Shown in pieces: positions 22,945 to 29,131 of a stretch of 34,409 nucleotides of DNA (positions are counted from its first letter, which is position 1; each line of letters begins with the position of its first letter). The stretch is from positions 1 to 34,409 of the forward strand of contig DAOUTL010000001.1 of the NCBI GenBank assembly GCA_030626685.1. Direction: 5' to 3'. The notes under the pieces were generated by a model that was not told the origin of the DNA, did not search any database, and was given only the letters and a program-made list of their open reading frames with translations. Source of the stretch: Candidatus Bathyarchaeota archaeon (GTDB taxonomy: Archaea > Thermoproteota > Bathyarchaeia > Bathyarchaeales > Bathycorpusculaceae). The position numbers and the translations under genes were made by a program.

Positions 22945-23048
22945 GAAAAACTCCCACTAAAGGGAATTGAAAGTAAAGGAATGAAAGGAGAAAAGTGAAT
23001 TGTATACAAAAGTTTCAAACAGAAATCACACACAAAGGGAATTGAAAG
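22945..23048 (+). repeat. Two CRISPR-repeat-like segments (possible relic)
   Basis: AAAGGGAATTGAAAG occurs at 22959-22973 and 23034-23048, 75 bp apart, each preceded by an A/C-rich stretch with partial similarity (ACTCCCACT and AATCACACAC). The ATTGAAAG end and the C-C-A-A-A-G-G core resemble archaeal CRISPR repeats. With only two imperfect units and no cas genes, this is at most a decayed remnant. Confidence 0.25.
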
Positions 23049-23056
23049 GTTTGATT

Positions 23057-23099
23057 CCTTGCGGCAAGGGTTCGCGGGTTCAAATCCCTCGGGCCCGCG
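23057..23099 (+). pseudogene. tRNA 3'-end fragment (type II)
   Basis: A variable-arm-like hairpin CCTTG-cgg-CAAGG (23057-23069) is followed by GTTC, a T-arm (GCGGGTTCAAATCCCTC) and an acceptor-like GGGCCCGC. The 5' half and anticodon stem are absent. It resembles the 3' end of a tRNA-Leu or tRNA-Ser left by integration or recombination. Confidence 0.5.
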
Positions 23100-23105
23100 C
23101 ACCTA

Positions 23106-23164
23106 ATCTTCATTGCGCAATGAAGATACATCGCCAAATAGGGTTCAAATCCCACGAAGCCCAT
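23106..23164 (+). repeat. 22-bp perfect palindrome and T-arm-like fragment
   Basis: ATCTTCATTGC / GCAATGAAGAT (23106-23127) is a perfect 22-bp palindrome. After 13 nt it is followed by GGGTTCAAATCCC (23141-23153) and GAAGCCCA, another tRNA 3'-end-like segment. The order hairpin then T-arm repeats that of 23057-23099 and 24147-24182. Confidence 0.5.
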
Positions 23165-23404
23165 GGTGTTTTCTCGGTTGCCCTAAAAACAATGGGGTTT
23201 TAGATGTTCATTAAGGTTTACTATTGAGAGTTACTCTTTAATCCCTCTAGAACCTAATGAGTGCACATTAAGGCAGACCTTAAAGACTTTTGTCTGTATC
23301 CATGGGTACACCTAGGATTCTAGAGTGACTGTTACATGAAGCAGAAAAAGAAATTAAGATCTATTAGTGTTCATGAATAAGAATAATAGAAGGAGTTGCC
23401 GAGA

Positions 23405-23875
23405 ATGCCTACTAAGAAATATCCTTTCAAAAAAATTGGGGAAAGAATGAAAAAGCTAAAGATAGAGCCTAGTGAACGATATGGATTTGTTGAAAACTCT
23501 GTTTGGTACCCTACTGAAATCTTTGTAGAGGAAGCTCATGAAATAATGCTTAGAGAATATGGAGGTTACACAGGATACGAAACGGGGATTGACTTATTCA
23601 AAGTAATTCTCAAAAAAGCTAAAGAAATAGAAGGTATTTACAAGAAAGCAGCGATCCTTTTGTATGAAATGGCAACAAGCCCTCGCATCTATAAAGATGG
23701 AAACCATAGAACAGCAATTGTGACAACCGAGACTTTTCTAATCATGAATGGGAAAAAAATCTGGACAGAAAATTCACAAGACATATATATATTTATTAAA
23801 GACCTCTTACATTATAGTATTGACGAAATAGCAAAGTGGCTTGAAAATGGACCCCCGAAAAGACCATCCGATTGA
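23405..23875 (+). CDS. Fic/Doc-family protein without the catalytic histidine
   Basis: 156-aa FIDO-fold protein. The core helix pair IYKKAAILLYEMATSP and IYKDGNHRTAIVTTETFL matches Doc proteins, whose motif is H-P-F-x-D-G-N-K-R-T. Here the catalytic histidine position is R94 and K is replaced by H, while D98, G99, N100, R102 and T103 remain. Doc toxins phosphorylate EF-Tu; without the histidine this protein may be inactive, regulatory or use another chemistry. The ATG at 23405 has GAAGGAG 8-9 nt upstream; a TTG at 23396 is too close to it. A 36-codon ORF overlaps its end. Surrounded by tRNA fragments. Confidence 0.72.
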   Translation: MPTKKYPFKKIGERMKKLKIEPSERYGFVENSVWYPTEIFVEEAHEIMLREYGGYTGYETGIDLFKVILKKAKEIEGIYKKAAILLYEMATSPRIYKDGNHRTAIVTTETFLIMNGKKIWTENSQDIYIFIKDLLHYSIDEIAKWLENGPPKRPSD

Positions 23876-23957
23876 GATTCTGGAATCAGTAGTGAAGAAA
23901 AGACATGAGTGCCTAAAGAAACTCAATGGTGGAAGCAAGAAAGTCCGCGTCAAATAG
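23847..23957 (+). CDS. Possible 36-aa protein overlapping the Fic-like gene
   Basis: ATG at 23847, 29 nt inside the 3' end of the Fic-like gene, opens a frame reading MDPRKDHPIEILESVVKKRH then ECLKKLNGGSKKVRVK before TAG. It is a charged amphipathic helix with a basic tail, a size and position that would suit a coupled antitoxin, but no family is recognisable and it may be spurious. Confidence 0.3.
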   Translation: MDPRKDHPIEILESVVKKRHECLKKLNGGSKKVRVK

Positions 23958-24032
23958 TTTTTAACTATGTTTGTTTTAGGCTAACTGTGATTTCTAGCTG
24001 TAAAAAGTGTAGGTAAGGCAACAAAAAGTGAA

Positions 24033-24056
24033 AGGTGGGTTCAAATCTCGCCCTAG
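24033..24056 (+). pseudogene. tRNA T-arm-like fragment
   Basis: GTGGG-TTCAAAT-CTCGC forms a T-arm with two G-U pairs, followed by CCTAG. No D-arm or anticodon arm lies upstream. The gene-free region 23958-24196 contains three such fragments and nothing else that I recognise. Confidence 0.42.
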
Positions 24057-24093
24057 AATATGCCTAAATTAAACTACTTTAATTCAGTCATAT

Positions 24094-24121
24094 CAGAGAG
24101 TTCAAATCTCTCCGGGCCCGT
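24094..24121 (+). pseudogene. tRNA 3'-end fragment
   Basis: GAGAG-TTCAAAT-CTCTC is a perfect 5-bp T-arm, followed by CGGGCCCGTC, which resembles the acceptor end of the fragment at 23091-23099. No upstream tRNA body is present. Confidence 0.48.
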
Positions 24122-24146
24122 CATGTTCACTTTAATCTATAATCAT

Positions 24147-24182
24147 GTGGCACGTGCCACACCGCGTTCAAATCCCACGAAG
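24147..24182 (+). repeat. 14-bp palindrome and T-arm-like fragment
   Basis: GTGGCAC/GTGCCAC (24147-24160) is a perfect palindrome, followed directly by ACCGC-GTTCAAATCCCACGAAG. The last part matches the fragment at 23143-23159. It again has the order of variable-arm-like hairpin then T-arm. Confidence 0.45.
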
Positions 24183-24196
24183 GAATTTTAATGTTT

Positions 24197-24370
24197 TCAA
24201 CCGGTAATTACCTCCAAGTCCTGTCTAACCGTGAACTTTGCAAGTGTAATCTTCTTCCCTGTAGCCCGCGCTATCTGCTCAGCTACCGGCTTCAACGACT
24301 TCACACGCTCTTTATCAGCTCCAACTAAAGGAATCCACGCACCACCGAGTATGCTTTCCCATGTTAACTT
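24197..24370 (-). pseudogene. Headless C-terminal ORF fragment
   Basis: 57 codons on the minus strand (LTWESILGGAWIPLVGADKE, RVKSLKPVAEQIARATGKKI, then LAKFTVRQDLEVITG-stop) look like genuine protein sequence but have no ATG, GTG or TTG at the beginning. The frame starts around the stop codon of the Alba-like gene, so it may be the tail of a gene that was cut. No family recognised. Confidence 0.4.
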
Positions 24371-24849
24371 TTAGTGGAATTTTGCGTCTCTTTTTTCTCT
24401 TCTTTTAGTTTAAGCCAAATTCGCATAAGGGGGATGTCATGTTCTGGAGGAGGATACTTAAAATGCCATATTCCTACTTCAGGATTTGGAAGCTCCAATT
24501 CTTTAGGTGAATAATACTCAAAACCTATTTCGAGCAATTTGTCAGCAACTTTAATGGCTTTATTAATAAAAAGTCCTCTTGCCAGCAGAACTGCTGTGCG
24601 TCTTTTTTCAAGAGCTTTGTCTACATAGTTTTGAACAGGGGCTTCTCCGATTCTGATCACAGTTATATCCATTTTGACGAGTTTTTTTACCAGTGTCGAA
24701 AATTCTTTCATGTCGCTTGTTGATGGTTTTCCTTTGCATTTTCTGAATCGGATAATGGCTTCATCGAGTATTATGGCCGTTAGCTTGCCTTCATCATATA
24801 GTTTCTCTATGACACCATATTCATCAGGATATTCGTTTATAAGAGCCTC
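24364..24849 (-). pseudogene. Alba-like gene with its 5' end replaced
   Basis: From the ATG at 24711 the frame encodes 115 aa with an Alba-like nucleic-acid-binding core: MDITVIRIGEAPVQNYVDKA then LLARGLFINKAIKVADKLLE, comparable to the I-G-K-K-P-V-M-N-Y-V and A-R-G-R-A-I-x-K-A motifs. The frame stays open and protein-like upstream for 46 more codons (EALINEYPDEYGVIEKLYDE, then GKLTAIILDEAIIRF) up to 24849, where it meets the mobile-element end and finds no start codon. The gene was therefore probably cut by the element. The internal ATG could still give a shortened Alba-like protein. Confidence 0.55.
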
Positions 24850-24854
24850 GCAAG

Positions 24855-25170
24855 AAGACCTCTGGTTTTAACCAGAGGATGAATTGCGTAAACCTTTTAA
24901 ACATGTTCAACTTACTCCTTTTTGATGAAGCCGAAGGCTTGTAGCCTCTCAGACGGAAGCAACTGCAAACGATGAGCATTGAACCTCTGAAACGAGGGAA
25001 CATCCAACTGCTCTGCACACTCATGGATGGTGCGAGCATGCTGTAAGTGGCATAGGCCACCTCTATGGTATGTAGGGGTTGCAGGTGAACCAGCCCAGAA
25101 CTTCTCCTACGGATAGCCTGAATCCGATGATGAGAGGAGAAGCCACTCAACTTGTTGAGTGGTAGTTCAC
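24855..25170 (+). mobile_element. Non-autonomous IS200/IS605-type element (solitary omega-RNA-like)
   Basis: About 315 bp with no transposase or TnpB frame. The left part has a perfect hairpin (ACCTCTGGT-TTTA-ACCAGAGG, near 24858-24878); the right end is GAAGCC, a perfect 8-bp hairpin (CCACTCAA-CTTG-TTGAGTGG, 25144-25163) and GGTAGTTCAC ending at 25170. The right end resembles the omega-RNA 3' scaffold of TnpB elements. The element cuts the 3' end of the UPF0175 gene and probably the 5' end of the Alba-like gene. The interior shows several further short hairpins and no gene. Confidence 0.58.
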
Positions 25171-25455
25171 AAGTCTTCTCGCGTGTTTTCTGTTTTCTTT
25201 TGCTTGTTCGGCTGTTGAACCCGTCTCTAATTCATAGGTTTTCGTTAGACTTAGGACGTCATGGACTGATAGGTCGAGTATCTCAGCGGTTTTTGAGAGC
25301 GAGATTTTTCCTTTAGCGTAGAGGTTTAGAACGTAGGGTTTTATTCCTTCATAGAGCAGTCTTCTCAGAGCAGTCTTTTCATCTATGTATTCCTCCTTAG
25401 CTAAAGTTTCCACTACATATCTCATGCTTTCCGGTATCTTCAGATTAACTTCCAC
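25147..25455 (-). CDS. UPF0175 antitoxin with a mobile-element-derived C-terminus
   Basis: 102-aa UPF0175-type protein: MEVNLKIPESMRYVVETLAK, then a helix-turn-helix-like GKISLSKTAEILDLSVHDVL. UPF0175 proteins are putative antitoxins of DUF3368 PIN toxins; no toxin follows here. The last residues (VNYHSTS) are encoded by the reverse complement of the IS605-type right end, so the native C-terminus is lost. The start is a GTG at 25455. A minus-strand TATA (GTTTAAATATG, near 25517) lies upstream. An orphan antitoxin, perhaps with altered partner binding. Confidence 0.72.
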   Translation of the reverse strand: MEVNLKIPESMRYVVETLAKEEYIDEKTALRRLLYEGIKPYVLNLYAKGKISLSKTAEILDLSVHDVLSLTKTYELETGSTAEQAKENRKHARRLVNYHSTS

Positions 25456-25588
25456 CTTCCATCACCCTCTTAGCTGCCAAGCAGTTCTCCCCATTAATAT
25501 CGTTCTCCTCGTTACATATTTAAACTTCTTAATCCTCTTCCCTTGCTTTTTTTTAGTCATTTCAACAGTCCCTCTGGACAGTGTGTTT

Positions 25589-26056
25589 TCAGGTACGCAA
25601 ATTCCTTGGTGGCTTTGATGTATTCACAGTTTTAATCTTAAAGTAGTCTTTGACTCTTGCAGTCTGGAAATATATCAGACAACCTATACTACACGCTAAA
25701 GGAAACAATGTGAAATGCCCAAGATAGTGGAAAACATAGTTCCAGACAACAGAGTATTCCCACCAAGAGGAGAATGCTATAGTCGTTAACCAAAGCAACA
25801 TTGATGCATACCATACATACTTTGACGTTCTACTAAACATAACAATTGAAAGGAAAAATGCATAAACTGACAGTATGAAAGAAACAGGTATAGAAGGATA
25901 AGATAACATCACATATAGCCAATTAACACCAACTCCAGCAACACTACCTCCAACAAAAAGAAGACCAACATTCATCACAAAGAGCATGAATAATGCACCA
26001 GAACTCAACAATGTTAATATTGCTACCAATGTCACGCCTAAAGGTCTTTCATTCAT
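25589..26056 (-). CDS. Membrane protein with four helices, unknown function
   Basis: 155-aa integral membrane protein beginning MNERPLGVTLVAILTLLSSG, a common opening in archaeal multi-helix proteins of unknown role. Hydrophobic segments lie near residues 8-37, 43-72, 81-101 and 107-131, and the C-terminus is basic and cytoplasmic (KTVNTSKPPRNLRT). There is no catalytic motif. It is followed upstream by the DUF5305-like gene in the same direction, 96 bp apart. Confidence 0.7.
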   Translation of the reverse strand: MNERPLGVTLVAILTLLSSGALFMLFVMNVGLLFVGGSVAGVGVNWLYVMLSYPSIPVSFILSVYAFFLSIVMFSRTSKYVWYASMLLWLTTIAFSSWWEYSVVWNYVFHYLGHFTLFPLACSIGCLIYFQTARVKDYFKIKTVNTSKPPRNLRT

Positions 26057-26152
26057 TTTCTCATATCACTATTTCACTTTTCTTAGTATCCTCAATCAGC
26101 TATGGTGAACACGCACAGATAACTCTTCCATTCTCCTTACTAAGGGCAGTCT

Positions 26153-26602
26153 TCACGTATTTTTCCTTTCTTTCCGTTCTGCAACATATCGATATGTTAT
26201 GTTATTCTCCGTGACGAAGAATGCGTCGCCTTCAGCTGTTTTTGTATAGAACATTCTTAGGTCGTAGTCGTCTGCCAATTTCTTGAGGGCTTCCATTGAA
26301 CCGAGCGTTTGCGTTTTCAGTTCCGGCACGTCTTTAGATTCTATCATTATCCTCTCCGATTCGGGAAGCTCGTCAAACTCTGCTTTGCCGACTTTGTACC
26401 TCCACGCAGTCAGCGAAGACCCCACAATTATCCAAGCGATCAACGCAACAATCATCGTAGCGAGCCTCAGTGGCAGTGCAGATGCTATTTCCTCCTCTGT
26501 CGGCATACCCACACAACACAACGCCGTGTAGTAAACCCCATAGGAAAGCAGAGCGGTGACTATCACCGTTAGAACAGCCATTATCTTCCATGAAAACTTC
26601 AA
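26153..26602 (-). CDS. DUF5305-like membrane protein
   Basis: 149-aa protein with two membrane helices (residues 7-29, MAVLTVIVTALLSYGVYY, and 47-66, RLATMIVALIAWIIVGSSL) and a C-terminal domain ending LGSMEALKKLADDYDLRMFY and later AFFVTENNITYRYV. The L-G-S-M-E-x-L-x-K-L-A-D and Y-x-V-T-E-x-x-x-x-Y-x-Y pattern matches the end of DUF5305 proteins, whose function is unknown. It is shorter than full DUF5305 proteins and may be an N-terminally truncated form. Its start overlaps a fragment of an Ig-like gene. Confidence 0.6.
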   Translation of the reverse strand: MKFSWKIMAVLTVIVTALLSYGVYYTALCCVGMPTEEEIASALPLRLATMIVALIAWIIVGSSLTAWRYKVGKAEFDELPESERIMIESKDVPELKTQTLGSMEALKKLADDYDLRMFYTKTAEGDAFFVTENNITYRYVAERKERKNT

Positions 26603-26754
26603 TCCTCCATCACCACCAAGGTTGTACTCCCTGAACTCGCCCCAAAGTAGCTATCATCACCCTTCCAGCTTGCTTTGATCTCATATGACACGCTTTCTGT
26701 AGGTTTCCATTTATATCCATATCTTCCGTATGCGTTTGAGGTTACTGGTCTACC
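26599..26754 (-). pseudogene. C-terminal fragment of an Ig-like surface protein
   Basis: The minus-strand frame reads GYKWKPTESVSYEIKASWKG followed by DDSYFGASSGSTTLVVMED-stop, the typical last strands of archaeal surface Ig-like domains (Y-x-W-x-P-T-E then A-S-W-x-G-D). Protein likeness stops near 26754, exactly where the plus-strand HTH gene begins at 26756, so the parent gene was cut there. Its stop overlaps the DUF5305-like start. Confidence 0.6.
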
Positions 26755-26755
26755 G

Positions 26756-26992
26756 ATGGGCACACACGTAGGGTTCACGAACCGCGACAGAGAACTCGTC
26801 GAGGCTCTAATCAAACACATGAACCTTGGACGTAAAGACCCCTTAAGACCTGCTGCTGAAGAAGTCAATATGGACTATCAAAGCGCAAGGAACCGCCTTT
26901 ACAGGCTTAGGAACCGATACGACAAGGCCGTGCTTTTCATTAAGGAGTACAGGGGCTACGAGAAAAAGATTAAGGGGAGACGCTACCTGTGA
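26756..26992 (+). CDS. Small helix-turn-helix DNA-binding protein
   Basis: 78-aa protein from the ATG at 26756: MGTHVGFTNRDRELVEALIK, then PLRPAAEEVNMDYQSARNRL and YRLRNRYDKAVLFI, an HTH resembling the recognition part of sigma-region-4/LuxR-like domains, ending in a basic RRYL tail. The extra upstream residues of the longer frame lie in the antisense of the Ig fragment and were excluded. It converges on the DUF3368 gene with a 10-nt overlap. Its regulatory target is unknown. Confidence 0.62.
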   Translation: MGTHVGFTNRDRELVEALIKHMNLGRKDPLRPAAEEVNMDYQSARNRLYRLRNRYDKAVLFIKEYRGYEKKIKGRRYL

Positions 26993-27537
26993 GACTGGAG
27001 GCGCTGCTCTATCCTCCTGTATGCTTGGAGGAGTGTTTCAGGATCTAAGTGTAGACCTGATTTTATGAGTCGCTCTAGCATGTTCTTAGCTTCGCTTGTA
27101 TCTATCTTCCTTAATTTAAGTAGGCGAAAGAGTAGGAACAAGCAGCCTGGCGCTGCCTTGACATTGTAGACTTTGGCTATCACCCTAGCCTCTTCGTCAT
27201 CTATGATGGCTGTTCCTCCCAGCTCCTTAGCAGCAACTATGGTTTCACCTTCCCCTTTGTGGATTTCCCCGTGTTTAAGAAGGGTTTTAACAGTGTTCCC
27301 CATTTTAACTTCATAAACCTTCAACCTTCCACTCTTCACAGCCTCCTCAATGGCTAAAGAGTCGGGAAAATTTTCTCCTCTGGTCACGGTTTCTAAGTAA
27401 ACCTCTGTAGTTATGAACGCATCACATATTTCTAAAATGAGGTTTAGGCTGCCTATTTTTGAGAAGTGAATAACTGGTGTAGCGTTGAAAACGTATATGG
27501 GTTTACTGCTTCTCAAAGGCTCTTTTCCAAGCTTCAT
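26983..27537 (-). CDS. DUF3368 PIN-like toxin
   Basis: 184-aa PIN-fold protein of the DUF3368 type, the usual partner of UPF0175 antitoxins. Motifs: YVFNATPVIHFSKIGSL with N18 in place of the first aspartate (normal in this family), TTEVYLETV, HKGEGETIVAAKELG and IIDDEEARVIAK (D113/D114). The start at 27537 lies within the antitoxin gene (35-nt overlap), implying coupling; a shorter start is possible. A predicted ribonuclease. Confidence 0.84.
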   Translation of the reverse strand: MKLGKEPLRSSKPIYVFNATPVIHFSKIGSLNLILEICDAFITTEVYLETVTRGENFPDSLAIEEAVKSGRLKVYEVKMGNTVKTLLKHGEIHKGEGETIVAAKELGGTAIIDDEEARVIAKVYNVKAAPGCLFLLFRLLKLRKIDTSEAKNMLERLIKSGLHLDPETLLQAYRRIEQRLQSHR

Positions 27538-27808
27538 CTACATCCTCTGCTGAAAGGTGCACAGGTATTTTCTCAGCCTTGGCTATATCGATCATTTCTC
27601 TAAGCGATACGCTGGCTATTTGAGCCGCCTTCCATAAAGTGCACTTGCCAGTCCTATAGAGTTCAACAGCTCTTTCCCTCCGCAAATCCTGAAGGCCTCT
27701 TGCCAAAAGCTTTCTCGCAACTGTAGACTTATCTGATTTCTCGAGCGCCGTTAACTCTTCAATGTCTTTAAACATTTCATCATCGACTCTTATCGTCACG
27801 TTCTTCAT
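27503..27808 (-). CDS. UPF0175 antitoxin
   Basis: 101-aa antitoxin: MKNVTIRVDDEMFKDIEELT at the N-terminus (RHH-like strand and helix), a dimerising region ARKLLARGLQDLRRERAVEL, and a helix-turn-helix KCTLWKAAQIASVSLREMID typical of UPF0175, with a tail for toxin binding. The minus-strand TATA is GTTAAATATGC (27837-27847). It is the first gene of the pair and presumably autoregulatory. Confidence 0.84.
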   Translation of the reverse strand: MKNVTIRVDDEMFKDIEELTALEKSDKSTVARKLLARGLQDLRRERAVELYRTGKCTLWKAAQIASVSLREMIDIAKAEKIPVHLSAEDVDEAWKRAFEKQ

Positions 27809-27881
27809 CGCACCACCGTATACAAAATACTGAAATGCATATTTAACTCTGTCGGCGGGAAGTCTCCATCCGAAAGTGTAG

Positions 27882-28046
27882 ATGAAAGGGTTTTGGCGTA
27901 AAATTTTGTTAAGGTTTATTTTAACCGGCAGTCAATTAGTCGTTAACCACGTTAACGCAGACTGGAAGTGTAATTTTGAACACTTACGTAAACTCCGAGA
28001 TGAAGTTAGAAGACGCTTGAGAGTCAAAGGGGCAAGATTTAAGTAA
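27882..28046 (+). CDS. Possible 54-aa basic protein
   Basis: ATG at 27882 opens a frame ending at TAA 28046. The C-terminal half (NFEHLRKLRDEVRRRLRVKG then ARFK) is a convincing charged helix; the N-terminal half is hydrophobic and less protein-like. There is no clear ribosome-binding site and no family match. It may be a small protein or the tail of a lost gene. The rest of the 272-bp gap (27809-28080) holds promoters only. Confidence 0.3.
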   Translation: MKGFWRKILLRFILTGSQLVVNHVNADWKCNFEHLRKLRDEVRRRLRVKGARFK

Positions 28047-28066
28047 TACTTTTATATTTGGTATTA
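28044..28066 (+). promoter_or_regulatory. TATA box flanked by an inverted repeat
   Basis: TAATAC (28044-28049) and GTATTA (28061-28066) flank the TATA box TTTTATATTT, so a protein bound to both arms would block TBP. The ATG of the AbrB-type antitoxin lies at 28081, compatible with a nearly leaderless mRNA. Confidence 0.5.
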
Positions 28067-28080
28067 ATTCGGTGGATGTA

Positions 28081-28341
28081 ATGACTAGGGTTGTTAGCGT
28101 TACTAAGAAAGGGCAGGCAACCATCCCCAAAGATTTGAGGGAGAAGTTTGGGGTAGGGGATAGGGTTCTCGTCGTTGAGACGGATGAGGGCATACTTTTC
28201 AAGCCTCTGCCCAGACCCGAAGACGACTTCGGCTCTCTAAAGGGGGTCTTCAAGGGAAAGACGGCGAGGGAGATTCTCGAAGAGGCTAGGACGCAGGATC
28301 GGATGAGAGAGAAAAAGATGCTAGAGGGAGCCAAGAGGTGA
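28081..28341 (+). CDS. vapB: AbrB-type antitoxin
   Basis: 86-aa antitoxin with an AbrB domain (TRVVSVTKKGQATIPKDLRE, then KFGVGDRVLVVETDEGILFK) and a tail LKGVFKGKTAREILEEARTQ, the classic arrangement of PIN-paired AbrB antitoxins. The ATG at 28081 is preferred to the GTG at 28072 because of the TATA spacing. The toxin start overlaps its stop by 4 nt (GTGA). Confidence 0.87.
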   Translation: MTRVVSVTKKGQATIPKDLREKFGVGDRVLVVETDEGILFKPLPRPEDDFGSLKGVFKGKTAREILEEARTQDRMREKKMLEGAKR

Positions 28342-28733
28342 GCGTCGTCTTCGACACCGAGGCCCTCCTAGCCTTCTACTTAGGAGAACCTGGCGGAAAA
28401 AACGTTGAGACGTACCTGACAAAGATAATGAAAGGAGAAATAAAGGGCTACCTGAACATTATCAACCTCACAGAACTTTATCATATTCTGTACCGTAGGA
28501 GCCCTGACCTCGCCGAGGAGAAGGAACGGAACCTCAGGGACTACGGGTTGAAAATAGTTCCCGTTGACGACAACGAACTCTGGAAAGAGGCAGCGAAGAC
28601 TAAGGGAACACACGCGCTCTCCTTAGCTGACGCATTCGCGGTAGCGACCGCAAAGGTGAAGAAGGCGAATCTGCTGGTAGGTCGAGATGCTGAATTTCAC
28701 AACATGGGCGTCTCCGTAGAGCGAATAAGCTAG
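28338..28733 (+). CDS. vapC: VapC-like PIN-domain toxin (GTG start)
   Basis: 131-aa PIN toxin: D6 (VVFDTEALLAFYL), E46 (NLTELYHILYRR), D98 (LSLADAFAVATA) and D117 (LVGRDAEF). The E-L-Y-H-I-L-Y-R-R-S-P-D-L-A-E-E segment is a typical archaeal VapC type and is similar to the 7.8-kb toxin. The GTG start overlaps the antitoxin stop as GTGA, so translation is coupled. Confidence 0.87.
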   Translation: MSVVFDTEALLAFYLGEPGGKNVETYLTKIMKGEIKGYLNIINLTELYHILYRRSPDLAEEKERNLRDYGLKIVPVDDNELWKEAAKTKGTHALSLADAFAVATAKVKKANLLVGRDAEFHNMGVSVERIS

Positions 28734-28795
28734 AACACCCCAAACTCTTATAACGGCGGTTGTATATTCTGTATTACGTGTATAAGGTGGGCGTG

Positions 28796-29131
28796 ATGCA
28801 GAAAACCGTTGAAAAAGGCTCGGTTGTTCCGGTTCGCTTCTCAAAAGGCGAGGTCGAGAACATCGAGAAGGCTGTGGAGAGGCTTGGGTTAAAGTCGAGA
28901 AGCGCGTTAATCAGAGAAGCGGTGGAGAAGTACATTCAAGAAGCTGGAGGCATCAGAGTCATTGAGATCAGGGAAAACGTTAACCTGCAAGATGTAAAGA
29001 AGGAGATTCTCTCATACTTGGAGCAGCACGAAGAGGCTGAAACCTTCGACATAGCCAACGACCTCAGGTTAGATTTAAACTTCACCGTTAAGGCGTTAAA
29101 AGAACTGTGGGAAGAGGGCAGGGTGAGTTGA
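28796..29131 (+). CDS. RHH plus winged-helix transcription factor
   Basis: 111-aa protein. Residues 1-50 form an RHH domain (GSVVPVRFSKGEVENIEKAV, then GLKSRSALIREAVEKYI), and residues 60-111 form a winged-helix-like domain (ILSYLEQHEEAETFDIANDL, then NFTVKALKELWEEGRV). It is probably a transcription regulator rather than a VapB because no PIN gene follows. The ATG at 28796 was preferred to the ORF start at 28760; a TATA box (CTTATAAC) lies near 28746. The next gene overlaps its stop by 1 nt (TGATG), forming a two-gene operon. Confidence 0.7.
   Translation: MQKTVEKGSVVPVRFSKGEVENIEKAVERLGLKSRSALIREAVEKYIQEAGGIRVIEIRENVNLQDVKKEILSYLEQHEEAETFDIANDLRLDLNFTVKALKELWEEGRVS

Larger units (their letters stand above)
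22783..23404. other. Gene-free stretch with relics
   Basis: No coding region seen. The stretch holds a possible CRISPR relic (22945-23048), tRNA 3'-end fragments (23057-23099 and 23128-23164), a 22-bp palindrome and the 5' region of the Fic-like gene. A minus-strand frame reading MRGPEGFEPANPCRKESNL (22896-23102) is the familiar false ORF produced by the reverse complement of tRNA T-arms. Confidence 0.55.

Noticed and set aside
23041..23101. Complete tRNA gene
   Set aside because: T-arm and acceptor 3' strand are present, but there is no 5' acceptor strand, D-arm or anticodon arm upstream.
22896..23102. Minus-strand ORF beginning MRGPEGFEPANPCRKESNL
   Set aside because: This peptide is the well-known artefact of translating the reverse complement of a tRNA T-arm; the bases belong to the tRNA 3' fragment.
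24824..25150. Minus-strand 108-codon ORF across the IS605-type element
   Set aside because: Antisense of the structured element; arginine/serine-rich with no fold and no homologous feel to TnpA or TnpB.
26675..26755. N-terminal extension of the HTH protein
   Set aside because: These codons are the reverse strand of the Ig-domain fragment, and the HTH fold starts at the ATG at 26756.
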